This document shows positions 56,491-64,000 of a stretch of 64,000 bases of DNA, piece after piece. The notes under the pieces are model-generated. The model saw nothing but the letters and a program-made list of their open reading frames with translations, ran no database searches and was not told the origin of the DNA. Numbering within the stretch: position 1 is the stretch's first letter; each line of letters begins with the position of its first letter. The translations under genes and the position numbers were made by a program. The stretch spans positions 2,281,501 to 2,345,500 of the forward strand of contig NZ_CP037951.1 of the NCBI RefSeq assembly GCF_004358445.1, in the 5' to 3' direction. The DNA comes from Parashewanella tropica. GTDB lineage: Bacteria > Pseudomonadota > Gammaproteobacteria > Enterobacterales > Shewanellaceae.

Positions 56491-57126
56491 TTAGTCTTTA
56501 TAGCCCCAAGGCGCAACGGGCGGCGTTACTGGTTTTGTAAGATCGAAATCCACTTTAAACTCTCGGCCTTGGCGAATCAAACGGTAAGTGTATTTTTCAG
56601 GGTAGATAAAAATCTGCCAAATATTGTTATTTGACTGAGGAATACCCTGTTTAACAAATAACTCTTTGGAATATTGATCCGCTGGAAATGATTGTGCATT
56701 TCCCCACCCCGCATCTATGGTATGACCGCCGTACATAGTTGAAGCATCATACTCACCATTTGCCATACGGTGGTCATGTTTAAGACTTAAACCTGAACCG
56801 GTTTTGGTAATGATCCAAGTTCGAGATGCATCATCGCCAACATGAAAAGGAATTTGCAGTTCTGTATCACTGCATTTTCTCACATGCATGATCAGTTTCT
56901 TACCACTGAAAGATCCATTGTCTTGGTTATCTACAGTCACCTTACCTTGATAAGCTTTACCGCAATGCTTTTTAAGGTTATTAAAGAACGCATCATGAGA
57001 TGCAATACTCACTAAGGGAGCAGGCCTAATTACAGGCTTACCGCCTGGTTTAATTGTTGAAGCAGCATAAATGTTAGTTGAAAATGCCGCCACTAGGATT
57101 GCAGCACTTATCATGTATTTTTTCAT
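56491..57126 (-). CDS. Secreted hypothetical protein
   Basis: This 211-aa protein has a signal peptide (cleavage near IYAAS, residue 22). The mature domain contains two cysteines (KKHCGKAYQG, VRKCSD) likely to pair, and a HDHRMANGEYD segment that resembles a conserved motif in uncharacterised periplasmic proteins. AAGGA precedes the ATG. It lies 20 bases before the metallophosphatase gene on the same strand. A 46-bp palindrome lies 30 bases upstream of its start. Confidence 0.75.
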   Translation of the reverse strand: MKKYMISAAILVAAFSTNIYAASTIKPGGKPVIRPAPLVSIASHDAFFNNLKKHCGKAYQGKVTVDNQDNGSFSGKKLIMHVRKCSDTELQIPFHVGDDASRTWIITKTGSGLSLKHDHRMANGEYDASTMYGGHTIDAGWGNAQSFPADQYSKELFVKQGIPQSNNNIWQIFIYPEKYTYRLIRQGREFKVDFDLTKPVTPPVAPWGYKD

Positions 57127-57156
57127 TGTTATTGTTCCTTATTGTTTACATGATCT

Positions 57157-57202
57157 TATACTCGTGATACCTGAAGATGCATCTTCAAGTATCACGAGTA
57201 TA
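57157..57202. repeat. 46-bp near-perfect palindrome
   Basis: The two 23-base arms are inverted copies with a single mismatch (57171/57188) and no spacer at the centre (TGAAGATG|CATCTTCA). It lies between two minus-strand genes. As RNA it would form a hairpin of about 21 bp. It has no T-run on either strand, so it is not a canonical terminator. Confidence 0.9.
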
Positions 57203-57268
57203 TATATTTATAAGTTTATGAATTATACAAACTCTCGTCGTTCAGACTATTGTTCTTCAACACTCACA

Positions 57269-57694
57269 TCAAAGGTCTTTGACCAAGCAGTAAGTCGTAT
57301 GTCCTTTAGGGTGATCAGCTAACTCCCCATACACACGATAGCCGCATTTTTCATAAAAAGGTCGCGCTTGGAAACTCAATGTTTCAGTACGCATATGACT
57401 AAAACCTTTTTCACGGGCAAAATTTTCAGCAGCATCCATAAGACGACTTCCAACCCGCTGACCTCTTGTTGATTCAGAAAGCCATAGCAGCTCGATAAGG
57501 CAATAATCCCAGAATGCCACAGCCCTAATGCCGCCTTGCACATTACCTTCTTCATCTCTCGCAAACACAGCAAATTTCGTATCAGGTTCAAACACGACAT
57601 CGTCATGCATATGCTGTTGATTGAAAGACTGAATACCTTCGCTAATGGTTTTTAAATCTTCTTTAGAAGGGCTAGAGGCTACTTCTATAATCAC
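57269..57694 (-). CDS. GNAT-family acetyltransferase
   Basis: This 141-aa GNAT enzyme should transfer an acetyl group from acetyl-CoA to a small molecule or protein amine. The pyrophosphate-binding motif A is ESTRGQRVGSRLMDAAE (about 74-90), followed by ENFAREKGFSHMRTET and the motif B region ARPFYEKCGYRVYGEL. The start is a GTG with GGGA eight bases upstream. The substrate is unknown. It stands between the palindrome and a small Cys-rich gene. Confidence 0.9.
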   Translation of the reverse strand: MIIEVASSPSKEDLKTISEGIQSFNQQHMHDDVVFEPDTKFAVFARDEEGNVQGGIRAVAFWDYCLIELLWLSESTRGQRVGSRLMDAAENFAREKGFSHMRTETLSFQARPFYEKCGYRVYGELADHPKGHTTYCLVKDL

Positions 57695-57769
57695 GCTTAA
57701 TTCCCTTTTGCATTTATGAATAATAAAAGTGGTCTAATATACGTGCCTTTTGAACTTCATGCTAGAGTT

Positions 57770-57976
57770 TCAACATTCAACCTGAGTTACTTCTATTTGC
57801 TTTTCGCGATAAATAAAACGCATACAGCTGTGAGTTCGAGCAGGGATCAAAGGCGGCATCTTGGGTTTTCTCCACGTTGCAGGATGCGTGCAACGCAGCC
57901 CTAAACCAACGCCAATAAGATGAGAATAGAAACGACAATTTAAGCAGATTTTATCGTTTGTATTGAATTGAGACAT
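57770..57976 (-). CDS. Small cysteine-rich protein
   Basis: This 68-aa protein starts at 57976, where AAGGA lies at good spacing; the frame is open ten codons further. It has CLNCRFY near residue 11, then single cysteines near 29 and 52 and one at the C-terminus, which could bind a metal. I do not recognise a family, and no motif indicates the job. It is divergent from the patatin gene. Confidence 0.6.
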   Translation of the reverse strand: MSQFNTNDKICLNCRFYSHLIGVGLGLRCTHPATWRKPKMPPLIPARTHSCMRFIYREKQIEVTQVEC

Positions 57977-58197
57977 GGTAGTTTCCTTAGTTCGATACCA
58001 AGGCAACAGCGACTAATGAAATTAACGCTTTAGCTGCATTTATATACCGACCGCAAGTTGCCATTAAATCGTCGGTTTGACTTTACGCATCAATTATAGC
58101 CATCTAGACCCCCATTGCAAATTAAACTATCTGGTCTGCTTGGAACCTTCATGCGACTCAATTATCATTATCGTTTGTTTCGCCATCGAGTATAACT

Positions 58198-59247
58198 TTG
58201 TTAGATATCATTGCAGGAAAGTCAGCGTTAAAATCCATTGAACAGCAGGGGTTTAATCAAAATTTATTCAGTGCTTTTTTAGGCGCCAGTGGTGGTCCTA
58301 AATGGTTTAGTTTATTTGGCTTGGACAAATACGTGTTTGGTTCATTTTTTAAAGACAGAACCGAAGAACTCTACTTGATTGGCTCCTCAGCTGGAGCATT
58401 TCGCAGTGCTTGCTTTGCTCAAAATGATCCTGTTGCTGCTATTTCAAGAATGGCTAAGTCTTATTCAGAAACGATTTACTCAAGTAAAGTTGATGCTACA
58501 GAAGTGTCTGCTAAGGCAATAGAGTTACTCGATTACATGCTGGGAAAGAATGGAATTGAGGAAATCATCAGCAATCCAGTAATCAAAGCGCATTTTTTAG
58601 TAAATAAAGCCAATGGTTTAATGCAGTCTGATTCAAAAGGATTGCAGCTTGCATCATTGTTAAAAAGCTACCTACTCAATCGACTCGATAGAAAGCTGCT
58701 TAAAAGCCAATTTGATCGTTATGTCTTCCACCACCCTAAAAGCCAGCTTCAAATAAATGACCCTTATGACTTTAATACCCAACATGTACCGTTAACTCGT
58801 GGAAATCTTAAGCAAGCCTTATTGGCTTCTGGCTCTATTCCCCTGGTAATGGAAGGAATAAACGATATTCCAGGTACGCCCAAAGGAAAGTACTGGGATG
58901 GTGGCATTGTTGATTATCACTTTGATTTTGAGATAAATCATAATGACAAATTAGTACTCTACCCTCACTTTAATCCTCATCCAAAAGCAGGTTGGTTCGA
59001 TAAAAACCTCAACCGTAAAGTAATGAGCCAACACTACGACAATATTGTCATGCTAGTCCCATCAGCAGAATTTATCGCTTCATTGCCTTATGGAAAAATT
59101 CCAGACAGAAAAGACTTTGAGACTATGGATGCTAAGACACGCATAAAATACTGGAAAACGGTTTTAGCTGAAACTGAAAAGCTAGCAGAGTCATTCGACC
59201 AATTTTTATCAAGTCAGAATTTAGGGAAGATTAAGCTCTTTTCTTAA
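58198..59247 (+). CDS. Patatin-like phospholipase
   Basis: This 349-aa protein carries the Ser-Asp dyad of the patatin family: the oxyanion hole ASGGPKW (about 30), the nucleophile elbow GSSAGAF (about 62-68) and DGGIVDYHF (about 237), with the catalytic Asp. The family consists of lipid acyl hydrolases. There is no signal peptide, so the substrate would be cytosolic or membrane lipid, or the protein may be exported by a dedicated route. The start is a TTG; a GAG lies upstream, and no ATG is nearby. It is followed by the second cloverleaf repeat. Confidence 0.88.
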   Translation: MLDIIAGKSALKSIEQQGFNQNLFSAFLGASGGPKWFSLFGLDKYVFGSFFKDRTEELYLIGSSAGAFRSACFAQNDPVAAISRMAKSYSETIYSSKVDATEVSAKAIELLDYMLGKNGIEEIISNPVIKAHFLVNKANGLMQSDSKGLQLASLLKSYLLNRLDRKLLKSQFDRYVFHHPKSQLQINDPYDFNTQHVPLTRGNLKQALLASGSIPLVMEGINDIPGTPKGKYWDGGIVDYHFDFEINHNDKLVLYPHFNPHPKAGWFDKNLNRKVMSQHYDNIVMLVPSAEFIASLPYGKIPDRKDFETMDAKTRIKYWKTVLAETEKLAESFDQFLSSQNLGKIKLFS

Positions 59248-59330
59248 TATTTTTGTTGGTTAGCATTATACCCGCAAAGACACCGAGAGTTCTCCTAAGT
59301 TTCAAGTGATTGAACATACAAGGGAGAGGT

Positions 59331-59412
59331 TAAGCAATTGCTGAATGTCCGTGGCATGGATGCCGAGGCCAAGCGCCCATGGATGGGCTTGCAGCGTTTC
59401 AGCGTTTGCTTA
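59331..59412. repeat. Cloverleaf-type intergenic repeat, copy 2
   Basis: The outer arms TAAGCAA-N2-GCTGAA (from 59331) and TTCAGC-N2-TTGCTTA (to 59412) enclose two hairpins, GGCA/TGCC (59353-59356 with 59361-59364) and GCCCAT/ATGGGC (59375-59380 with 59383-59388). Both have a TGGATG-type centre. The architecture equals that of 14401-14497 although the arm sequences differ. It lies between convergent genes. Confidence 0.72.
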
Positions 59413-59439
59413 TCCTCGGTTTCAATTAATGGGGGTTTG

Positions 59440-61434
59440 TTAAGACACTTTAAACTGGCTCACTCGTTCCGTCAGTTGAAGTGAGGCCACCGAAAGCTGT
59501 TCATTTAACTGCATGATCTCTGAGGCTACCGCTTTAGAGTTTTGGTAAAGGTCATTAATGCGAATCGCATTTGCATTCACCTCTTCTGTAACACAGCTCT
59601 GCTGTTCTGTTGCGGTTGCAATTTGAATATTCATTTCATCGATCGTACTTACGTATTGAACAATCTCTTTTAGATCTTCGCCCGCCAACTTAACTTCATT
59701 AACACTTTCATCCGCTTTTTCCATGCCTCTTGCCATAGCTTGCACCGCTTCCGTAGCTCCGCTTTGCAATCTATCCGTCATGTTTTTAATATCAGATGTT
59801 GAAGCTTTAGCTCGTTGAGCAAGGCTACGCACTTCATCAGCAACCACAGCAAAACCACGACCAGACTCACCCGCTCGAGCCGCTTCAATTGCTGCATTTA
59901 ATGCAAGTAAGTTAGTTTGCTCTGCAATACCTGAAATGACATCTAGCACACCTACAATTCCATGAATTTCATCATCTAAGGCATTGATGGTATTTGAAGC
60001 GGTTTGCATTTCGTTTGCTAACTCACGAATACACAAATCTGTTTTCTCGACTTCGCCATTGCCCTCTTGAGCTTCTTTATTAGCTTCATTTGATGCTTGC
60101 GCTGCATCGGCGGCGTTACCTGCAATTTGACTAACAGTGGCACTCATCTCAGACATTGCAGATGCCACTTGCTCGGCTTCAGATTGACCAATTTGGACAT
60201 CACTGTTCATCTGCTCACAGCTATGAGAGAGCACCTCAATTGCTTGGGTGATACTCTCCGTGCTTGCTCTAGCATTGATGATCACTTGCTCAAATTCTTG
60301 CATCATTTTATTAAAGGTTTGCGCCAGTGAACCGAACTCATCTTTTCCTTCAACAAAAATACGAGTAGTTAAATCAAGCTGCTCACCTGCAACCGATACT
60401 TGCCTGCTCACAGTTGTCACCGTTCGTTTCAAGTAACCAGCAATACTTAATGTCAGTAATAAAACCGCAGTAAACATTGATATTAAAATGATGGTATTTG
60501 TGATCAGTAAGTTCGAAGCTTGTTTCAGTTTTTTTTGAGTCAGCACAACAATATTGGCTGATAGCTGCTTTTCCGTTTTGCGCAATTTCTCAATTCGGCT
60601 CGTCGCGACACTAAACCAACTTTCAGGCGATTGTTGTGCGATTACTGAAATGTCTTGATTAAGAATATATTGACGGTACATTTCCACTTGTTTAATAGAA
60701 TCAGAAGCCAGTAAACCTTCATATTCTGACAACTGGTGACCACCAGACAACGCCATGAAGCGCTCTTGATAAGCGTTTTGCTCTGCTATTAAAGTGAGCA
60801 ACTTAGCTAACTGAGTTGTTGCGAGTTGAGATTTACCAAAGATTGAGCTTGATACAGCGCGTTCGATTCCTGCTCTTTCTTTCATTTGCAAAAAAGCACC
60901 AAATGTTGTGACCTGATTTGCTATCTTTGCGTCTTTAGTTTGCTTAGAAATAATATCGATAACTGAGAGGAGCTGCCTGTTTAATTCAGTATAAAATCTA
61001 ACTTGTTCAGCCATAGTTATGGACAAAGAATCGACTGATTGTCTCATGGTCGATAACTTTGACAATTCAGATTTAATTAAATTGGCCTGAGATACTAACG
61101 AGTTTGGAATTTCGCTTGTTTGCAATATGCTTTGAAGCTTCTTTACTTCTTGATCAACTTCCCGTCTCTGGGTAGGTAAAGCTTTTTGAAATGATTGACC
61201 AGACGAGCTTATATACCCAGCGCTCATCCCTCGTTCTTTTTGTAACTGATGTACAAGGTCGCTATTTCGCTCAGCTAGGTTTGCTAAGAATAGGATAGAG
61301 TTTAGATTCTGCTTTGCACTGTACTCTTGCTTGATAACGGCTCCTGCATATATCAAACAGCCTATTAATGCAGGAAAAACCAGAAGAAATAATTTTTTAG
61401 AAATGCCTAAATCGGCAACCCATTGCCAGCGCAT
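59440..61434 (-). CDS. Methyl-accepting chemotaxis protein with NIT sensor domain
   Basis: This 664-aa chemoreceptor has membrane segments at about 15-31 and 305-330. The periplasmic region is a NIT-type (nitrate/nitrite-sensing-like) helical domain; [18 protein letters not shown] (about 60-77) is its signature. A HAMP domain (about 332-385) follows. The signalling domain has the perfect tip [20 protein letters not shown] and [16 protein letters not shown]. The cognate ligand is unknown; nitrate sensing is only suggested by the domain name. It ends beside the second cloverleaf repeat. Confidence 0.94.
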   Translation of the reverse strand: MRWQWVADLGISKKLFLLVFPALIGCLIYAGAVIKQEYSAKQNLNSILFLANLAERNSDLVHQLQKERGMSAGYISSSGQSFQKALPTQRREVDQEVKKLQSILQTSEIPNSLVSQANLIKSELSKLSTMRQSVDSLSITMAEQVRFYTELNRQLLSVIDIISKQTKDAKIANQVTTFGAFLQMKERAGIERAVSSSIFGKSQLATTQLAKLLTLIAEQNAYQERFMALSGGHQLSEYEGLLASDSIKQVEMYRQYILNQDISVIAQQSPESWFSVATSRIEKLRKTEKQLSANIVVLTQKKLKQASNLLITNTIILISMFTAVLLLTLSIAGYLKRTVTTVSRQVSVAGEQLDLTTRIFVEGKDEFGSLAQTFNKMMQEFEQVIINARASTESITQAIEVLSHSCEQMNSDVQIGQSEAEQVASAMSEMSATVSQIAGNAADAAQASNEANKEAQEGNGEVEKTDLCIRELANEMQTASNTINALDDEIHGIVGVLDVISGIAEQTNLLALNAAIEAARAGESGRGFAVVADEVRSLAQRAKASTSDIKNMTDRLQSGATEAVQAMARGMEKADESVNEVKLAGEDLKEIVQYVSTIDEMNIQIATATEQQSCVTEEVNANAIRINDLYQNSKAVASEIMQLNEQLSVASLQLTERVSQFKVS

Positions 61435-61611
61435 GCCCCCACCTTATGGTTATAATTTTGGAGCGTAAAGTAATTGTTCTATGGCAGGTTGTAAACAGAC
61501 ATTTTTCGATTTTCCTTGAAAGCTTTCAATTAATCTTTGTCGTTTTGACTAGGATCAAATTGCAGTAAGTTTGTTTAATTTTTTACTAAAGCTTTTGCTG
61601 TGTACTAAACC

Positions 61612-61636
61612 AAAAAACGTGTCATAAAGACACGTT
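61612..61636 (-). terminator. Rho-independent terminator of M48 gene
   Basis: On the minus strand an 8-bp stem (AACGTGTC/GACACGTT) with a five-base loop is followed by six T residues, 27 bases after the stop of the M48 peptidase gene. Confidence 0.88.
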
Positions 61637-61662
61637 CATTTGTTGAACTTAAACTAATTTTT

Positions 61663-62466
61663 CTAGATACGACAATTGGGGGTATTGGTAGATTGTTTTT
61701 TGATTAACAACGCATTGTTCATATGTTTTTGTAAATCTTTGATGCGAGACTCTGGCGCAGGGTGAGTTGATAAAATCTCTAAATTACGACTTCCACCACT
61801 CGCCTTTTGCATATTTTTCCAAAGTTCGACAGATTGCTTTGGTTCAAAACCTGCTTTCGCCATTAAGTTCAAACCAATCTCATCGGCTTCCGTCTCTTGA
61901 ATACGACTAAAAGGAAGCGTCACTGCTACTTGAGATCCAACACCCAGTGCTGACATGATGGTTTTACTTTGTTTTACATCATTGGCTTTTAATGCTGCGT
62001 CAGCCACTTGTAAACCAATTCCTACCAACGCATTATTTGAAACTCGCTCGTTACCATGTTCAGCAATCACGTGTCCGACTTCATGCCCCACAACCGCCGC
62101 AAGTTGATCTTGATTTTTTGCTACCTTTAACAAGCCTGTATAAACACCAATTTTTCCACCTGGAAGTGCAAAAGCATTGACTTGTTTACTGTCAAAAACC
62201 ACCACTTCCCACTTGCCATTAAAGACATTTTTAGGAACGTATTTGGTTATAGAGTCAGCAACACACTGAACGTAACGTTTGTATCTAGGGTTATGGGAGA
62301 CTTTTTGTTTGCCTTTGATGTGATCAAAAGCCAAAACACCTTGCTGAGCGATTTGATTAGATGAGTACAGCTTAAGTTGTTTACGGCCTGTAGGTGAAGT
62401 AGAGCAACCAACAAGAACAAGGCTTGATAAAAGAATGAATGATAGGAAAATCCGTAATCTAACCAT
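61663..62466 (-). CDS. M48-family metalloprotease lipoprotein (LoiP/YggG-like)
   Basis: This 267-aa protein begins with a signal peptide and lipobox (LVLVGCSTS, Cys near 21), so it should sit on the periplasmic side of the outer membrane. The zinc site VVGHEVGHVIAEHGN (HExxH near residue 130) and ETEADEIG give the three ligands of M48 peptidases. Length and layout match LoiP/YcaL-like envelope quality-control proteases. It lies downstream of nadA on the same strand, after a hairpin. Confidence 0.9.
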   Translation of the reverse strand: MVRLRIFLSFILLSSLVLVGCSTSPTGRKQLKLYSSNQIAQQGVLAFDHIKGKQKVSHNPRYKRYVQCVADSITKYVPKNVFNGKWEVVVFDSKQVNAFALPGGKIGVYTGLLKVAKNQDQLAAVVGHEVGHVIAEHGNERVSNNALVGIGLQVADAALKANDVKQSKTIMSALGVGSQVAVTLPFSRIQETEADEIGLNLMAKAGFEPKQSVELWKNMQKASGGSRNLEILSTHPAPESRIKDLQKHMNNALLIKKQSTNTPNCRI

Positions 62467-62502
62467 TGTTTTTTACCTTTTTATAATTCCATTTAGAGGT
62501 AT

Positions 62503-62524
62503 GGCGGCTTTGAAAAAAGCCGCC
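62503..62524. terminator. Hairpin between nadA and M48 gene
   Basis: An 8-bp GC-rich stem (GGCGGCTT/AAGCCGCC) with a TGAAAA loop lies 14 bases after the nadA stop. No T-run follows on the minus strand, so it may only attenuate read-through into the M48 gene. Confidence 0.5.
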
Positions 62525-62537
62525 ACTAAACTCAAAA

Positions 62538-63605
62538 TTAAGCGTTACCCTTCACTTTCATATTGAGTTCTTTTGCAAAATTCAGCATGCGATCTAATGG
62601 TACCAATGCGCGGTCACGAATGGTTTCATCAACAAAAATCTCGTGCTCTGCGGTATCTGTCGCCGTCAATGCATTCTCAATTGCCTGAAGACCATTCATA
62701 GCCATCCAAGGACAATGAGCACAGCTTTTACACGTCGCACCGTTACCGCCTGTTGGCGCTTCAATTAGTGTTTTACCCGGAGCGGCTTGTTGCATCTTAT
62801 AAAAGATGCCTTTATCTGTCGCTACGATGAACGTATCGTTATCCATGGTTTGTGCTGCTTTGATTAACTGGCTGGTTGAGCCCACAGCATCTGCCATTTC
62901 TACCACACTTGCTGGTGATTCAGGGTGAACCAACACAGCTGCATTTGGATACTCTGCTTTTAATTGACGTAGAGCTTTCGCTTTGAACTCATCGTGAACG
63001 ATACATTCACCTTGCCACATCAACATATCGGCGCCCGTTTCTTTGGCAATGTAACTGCCTAAATGACGGTCTGGTCCCCAGATGATTTTCTTCCCTTCGC
63101 TATCAAGGTGTTCAACAATCTCTAACGCAATACTTGAGGTTACAATCCAGTCAGCACGCGCTTTTACTGCCGTTGAGGTGTTGGCGTATACCACTACTGT
63201 ATGCTCAGGATGAGCGTCACAAAACTCACTAAACGTTTCAATTGGGCAGCCTAAATCTAATGAACAAGTCGCATCAAGAGTCGGCATTAATACGGTTTTG
63301 TCTGGACTAAGGATTTTAGAGGTTTCCCCCATAAACTTAACACCAGCAACAATAAGCGTTTTTGCTGGATGGTCACGACCAAATCGTGCCATTTCTAATG
63401 AATCGGAAACACAACCACCAGTTTCTTCTGCTAAAGCTTGAATTTCAGGATCAGTGTAATAGTGGGCAACAAGAACCGCATCTCGCTCTATTAATAGTTG
63501 TTTAATACGAGCTTTATATTCTTGCTTTTCACTGTCTGATAATGGAACGGGTTTAGCAGGAAATGGGTAATCAATAGTTTCAATTTGTGGTGCCGCTTGG
63601 CTCAT
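62538..63605 (-). CDS. nadA: Quinolinate synthase A
   Basis: NadA condenses iminoaspartate with dihydroxyacetone phosphate to quinolinate in NAD synthesis, using an oxygen-sensitive [4Fe-4S] cluster. The protein is 355 aa from the ATG at 63605 (MSQAAP), which has GGAAG upstream; a longer frame start is unlikely. The three cluster cysteines are visible in [21 protein letters not shown] and [31 protein letters not shown] and GVKFMGET are family signatures. It is apparently a single transcription unit with the M48 gene downstream. Confidence 0.97.
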   Translation of the reverse strand: MSQAAPQIETIDYPFPAKPVPLSDSEKQEYKARIKQLLIERDAVLVAHYYTDPEIQALAEETGGCVSDSLEMARFGRDHPAKTLIVAGVKFMGETSKILSPDKTVLMPTLDATCSLDLGCPIETFSEFCDAHPEHTVVVYANTSTAVKARADWIVTSSIALEIVEHLDSEGKKIIWGPDRHLGSYIAKETGADMLMWQGECIVHDEFKAKALRQLKAEYPNAAVLVHPESPASVVEMADAVGSTSQLIKAAQTMDNDTFIVATDKGIFYKMQQAAPGKTLIEAPTGGNGATCKSCAHCPWMAMNGLQAIENALTATDTAEHEIFVDETIRDRALVPLDRMLNFAKELNMKVKGNA

Positions 63606-63695
63606 AACGCTTCCGATGGAGTACAACAAGTAATCCGAGCATTATATACTCTCAGTACCTTTTGTTGCAATTTGAAGAGTGTTGGGCTGTGACGA

Positions 63696-64000
63696 CTACA
63701 TATATCTATGATAGAGAGCATTTCTGGTTCTTTCCACATGGATCAGATGTCTTTGCTGCCTGTATTTCTCCTTTTCTTTAGCCGCTTTCTGTTCATCAAG
63801 TTCATCCTTTCTCATCGCTCTGGCTGACTCTTGGAACTCTTGGTTTATTTTAGATTTTTTACAAGGTTTCGTACTAGGATTTGATTTATTTTCAGTTTCT
63901 ATTTTCGTATCTGATTCACAAGATTCAGCTGGACTATGAACTCTGTGTTCACCCTTTTTATGTTTCTTGGCTTTTTTATCCTGTTTTTTCTTGAAATAGT
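63696..64000 (-). CDS. Lysine-rich hypothetical protein, 3' end only
   Basis: A minus-strand frame runs from the window edge to a TAG at 63696-63698, giving the last 101 residues of a protein whose start lies beyond 64000. The sequence is extremely charged, with KKQDKKAKKHKKGEH at the visible start and a long charged helix (DELDEQKAAKEKEKYRQQ) near the end. It has two cysteines and no known motif. Such low-complexity basic tails occur in nucleic-acid-binding and in effector-like proteins. Function unknown. Confidence 0.55.
   Translation of the reverse strand, partial: YFKKKQDKKAKKHKKGEHRVHSPAESCESDTKIETENKSNPSTKPCKKSKINQEFQESARAMRKDELDEQKAAKEKEKYRQQRHLIHVERTRNALYHRYM

Overview
The window looks like chromosome from a low-GC, marine-type gammaproteobacterium. 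Evidence: an enteric-order his operon with a histidine leader peptide, ybiT, acs, radD, grxA and nadA orthologues of E. coli type, two large chemoreceptors, and a secreted metalloprotease ending in a GlyGly-CTERM tail, a tail typical of Vibrio/Shewanella-like bacteria. A Shewanellaceae (Parashewanella-like) or Vibrionaceae host is my best guess; it is an inference, not a measurement.

Layout. 1-16.7 kb: a partial hypothetical gene, an SDR, a giant ankyrin/helical-repeat/possible papain-fold protein, an M14 peptidase, a phytochelatin-synthase-like exported protein, ybiT, acs, a cloverleaf-shaped repeat, radD and grxA. 16.7-24.3 kb: a 9-bp tandem repeat, then the complete hisLGDCBHAFIE operon with a readable attenuator. 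Its terminator overlaps the promoter of tRNA-Ser(GGA). 24.4-40.4 kb: a roughly 16-kb genomic island integrated in the 3' end of that tRNA gene, bounded by 20-bp direct repeats, with the integrase next to attL and 22-bp internal repeats near both ends. It carries an XRE/ImmA-IrrE pair, a zinc-ribbon microprotein, a MATE transporter gene broken by an IS110/IS1111-type element, an operon of an HsdR-like stub plus two DUF262 proteins, a RepL-like winged-helix protein, small regulators, and a two-gene operon (helical-repeat protein plus PD-(D/E)xK-like protein). That last operon is my leading candidate for an undescribed defence system. 40.4-42 kb: the displaced tRNA terminator and a second, P4-type integrase with its own repeat sites.

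42-64 kb: a Cache-domain chemoreceptor, a serralysin-like M10 protease, a four-gene envelope operon of unknown function, VF530-like and exported small proteins, a LuxR-TPR regulator beside a permuted NlpC/P60 protein, a PPP-family phosphatase, a GNAT acetyltransferase, a patatin, a NIT-domain chemoreceptor, an M48 lipoprotein, nadA, and the 3' end of a lysine-rich gene cut by the window edge.

How genes work together: the eight his genes make histidine from PRPP under attenuation control. acs supplies acetyl-CoA. The island genes look like a mobile defence/regulation cargo. Family calls were made by reading motifs, with no database search, so DUF262, RepL, VF530, NIT and similar names should be confirmed by profile search.
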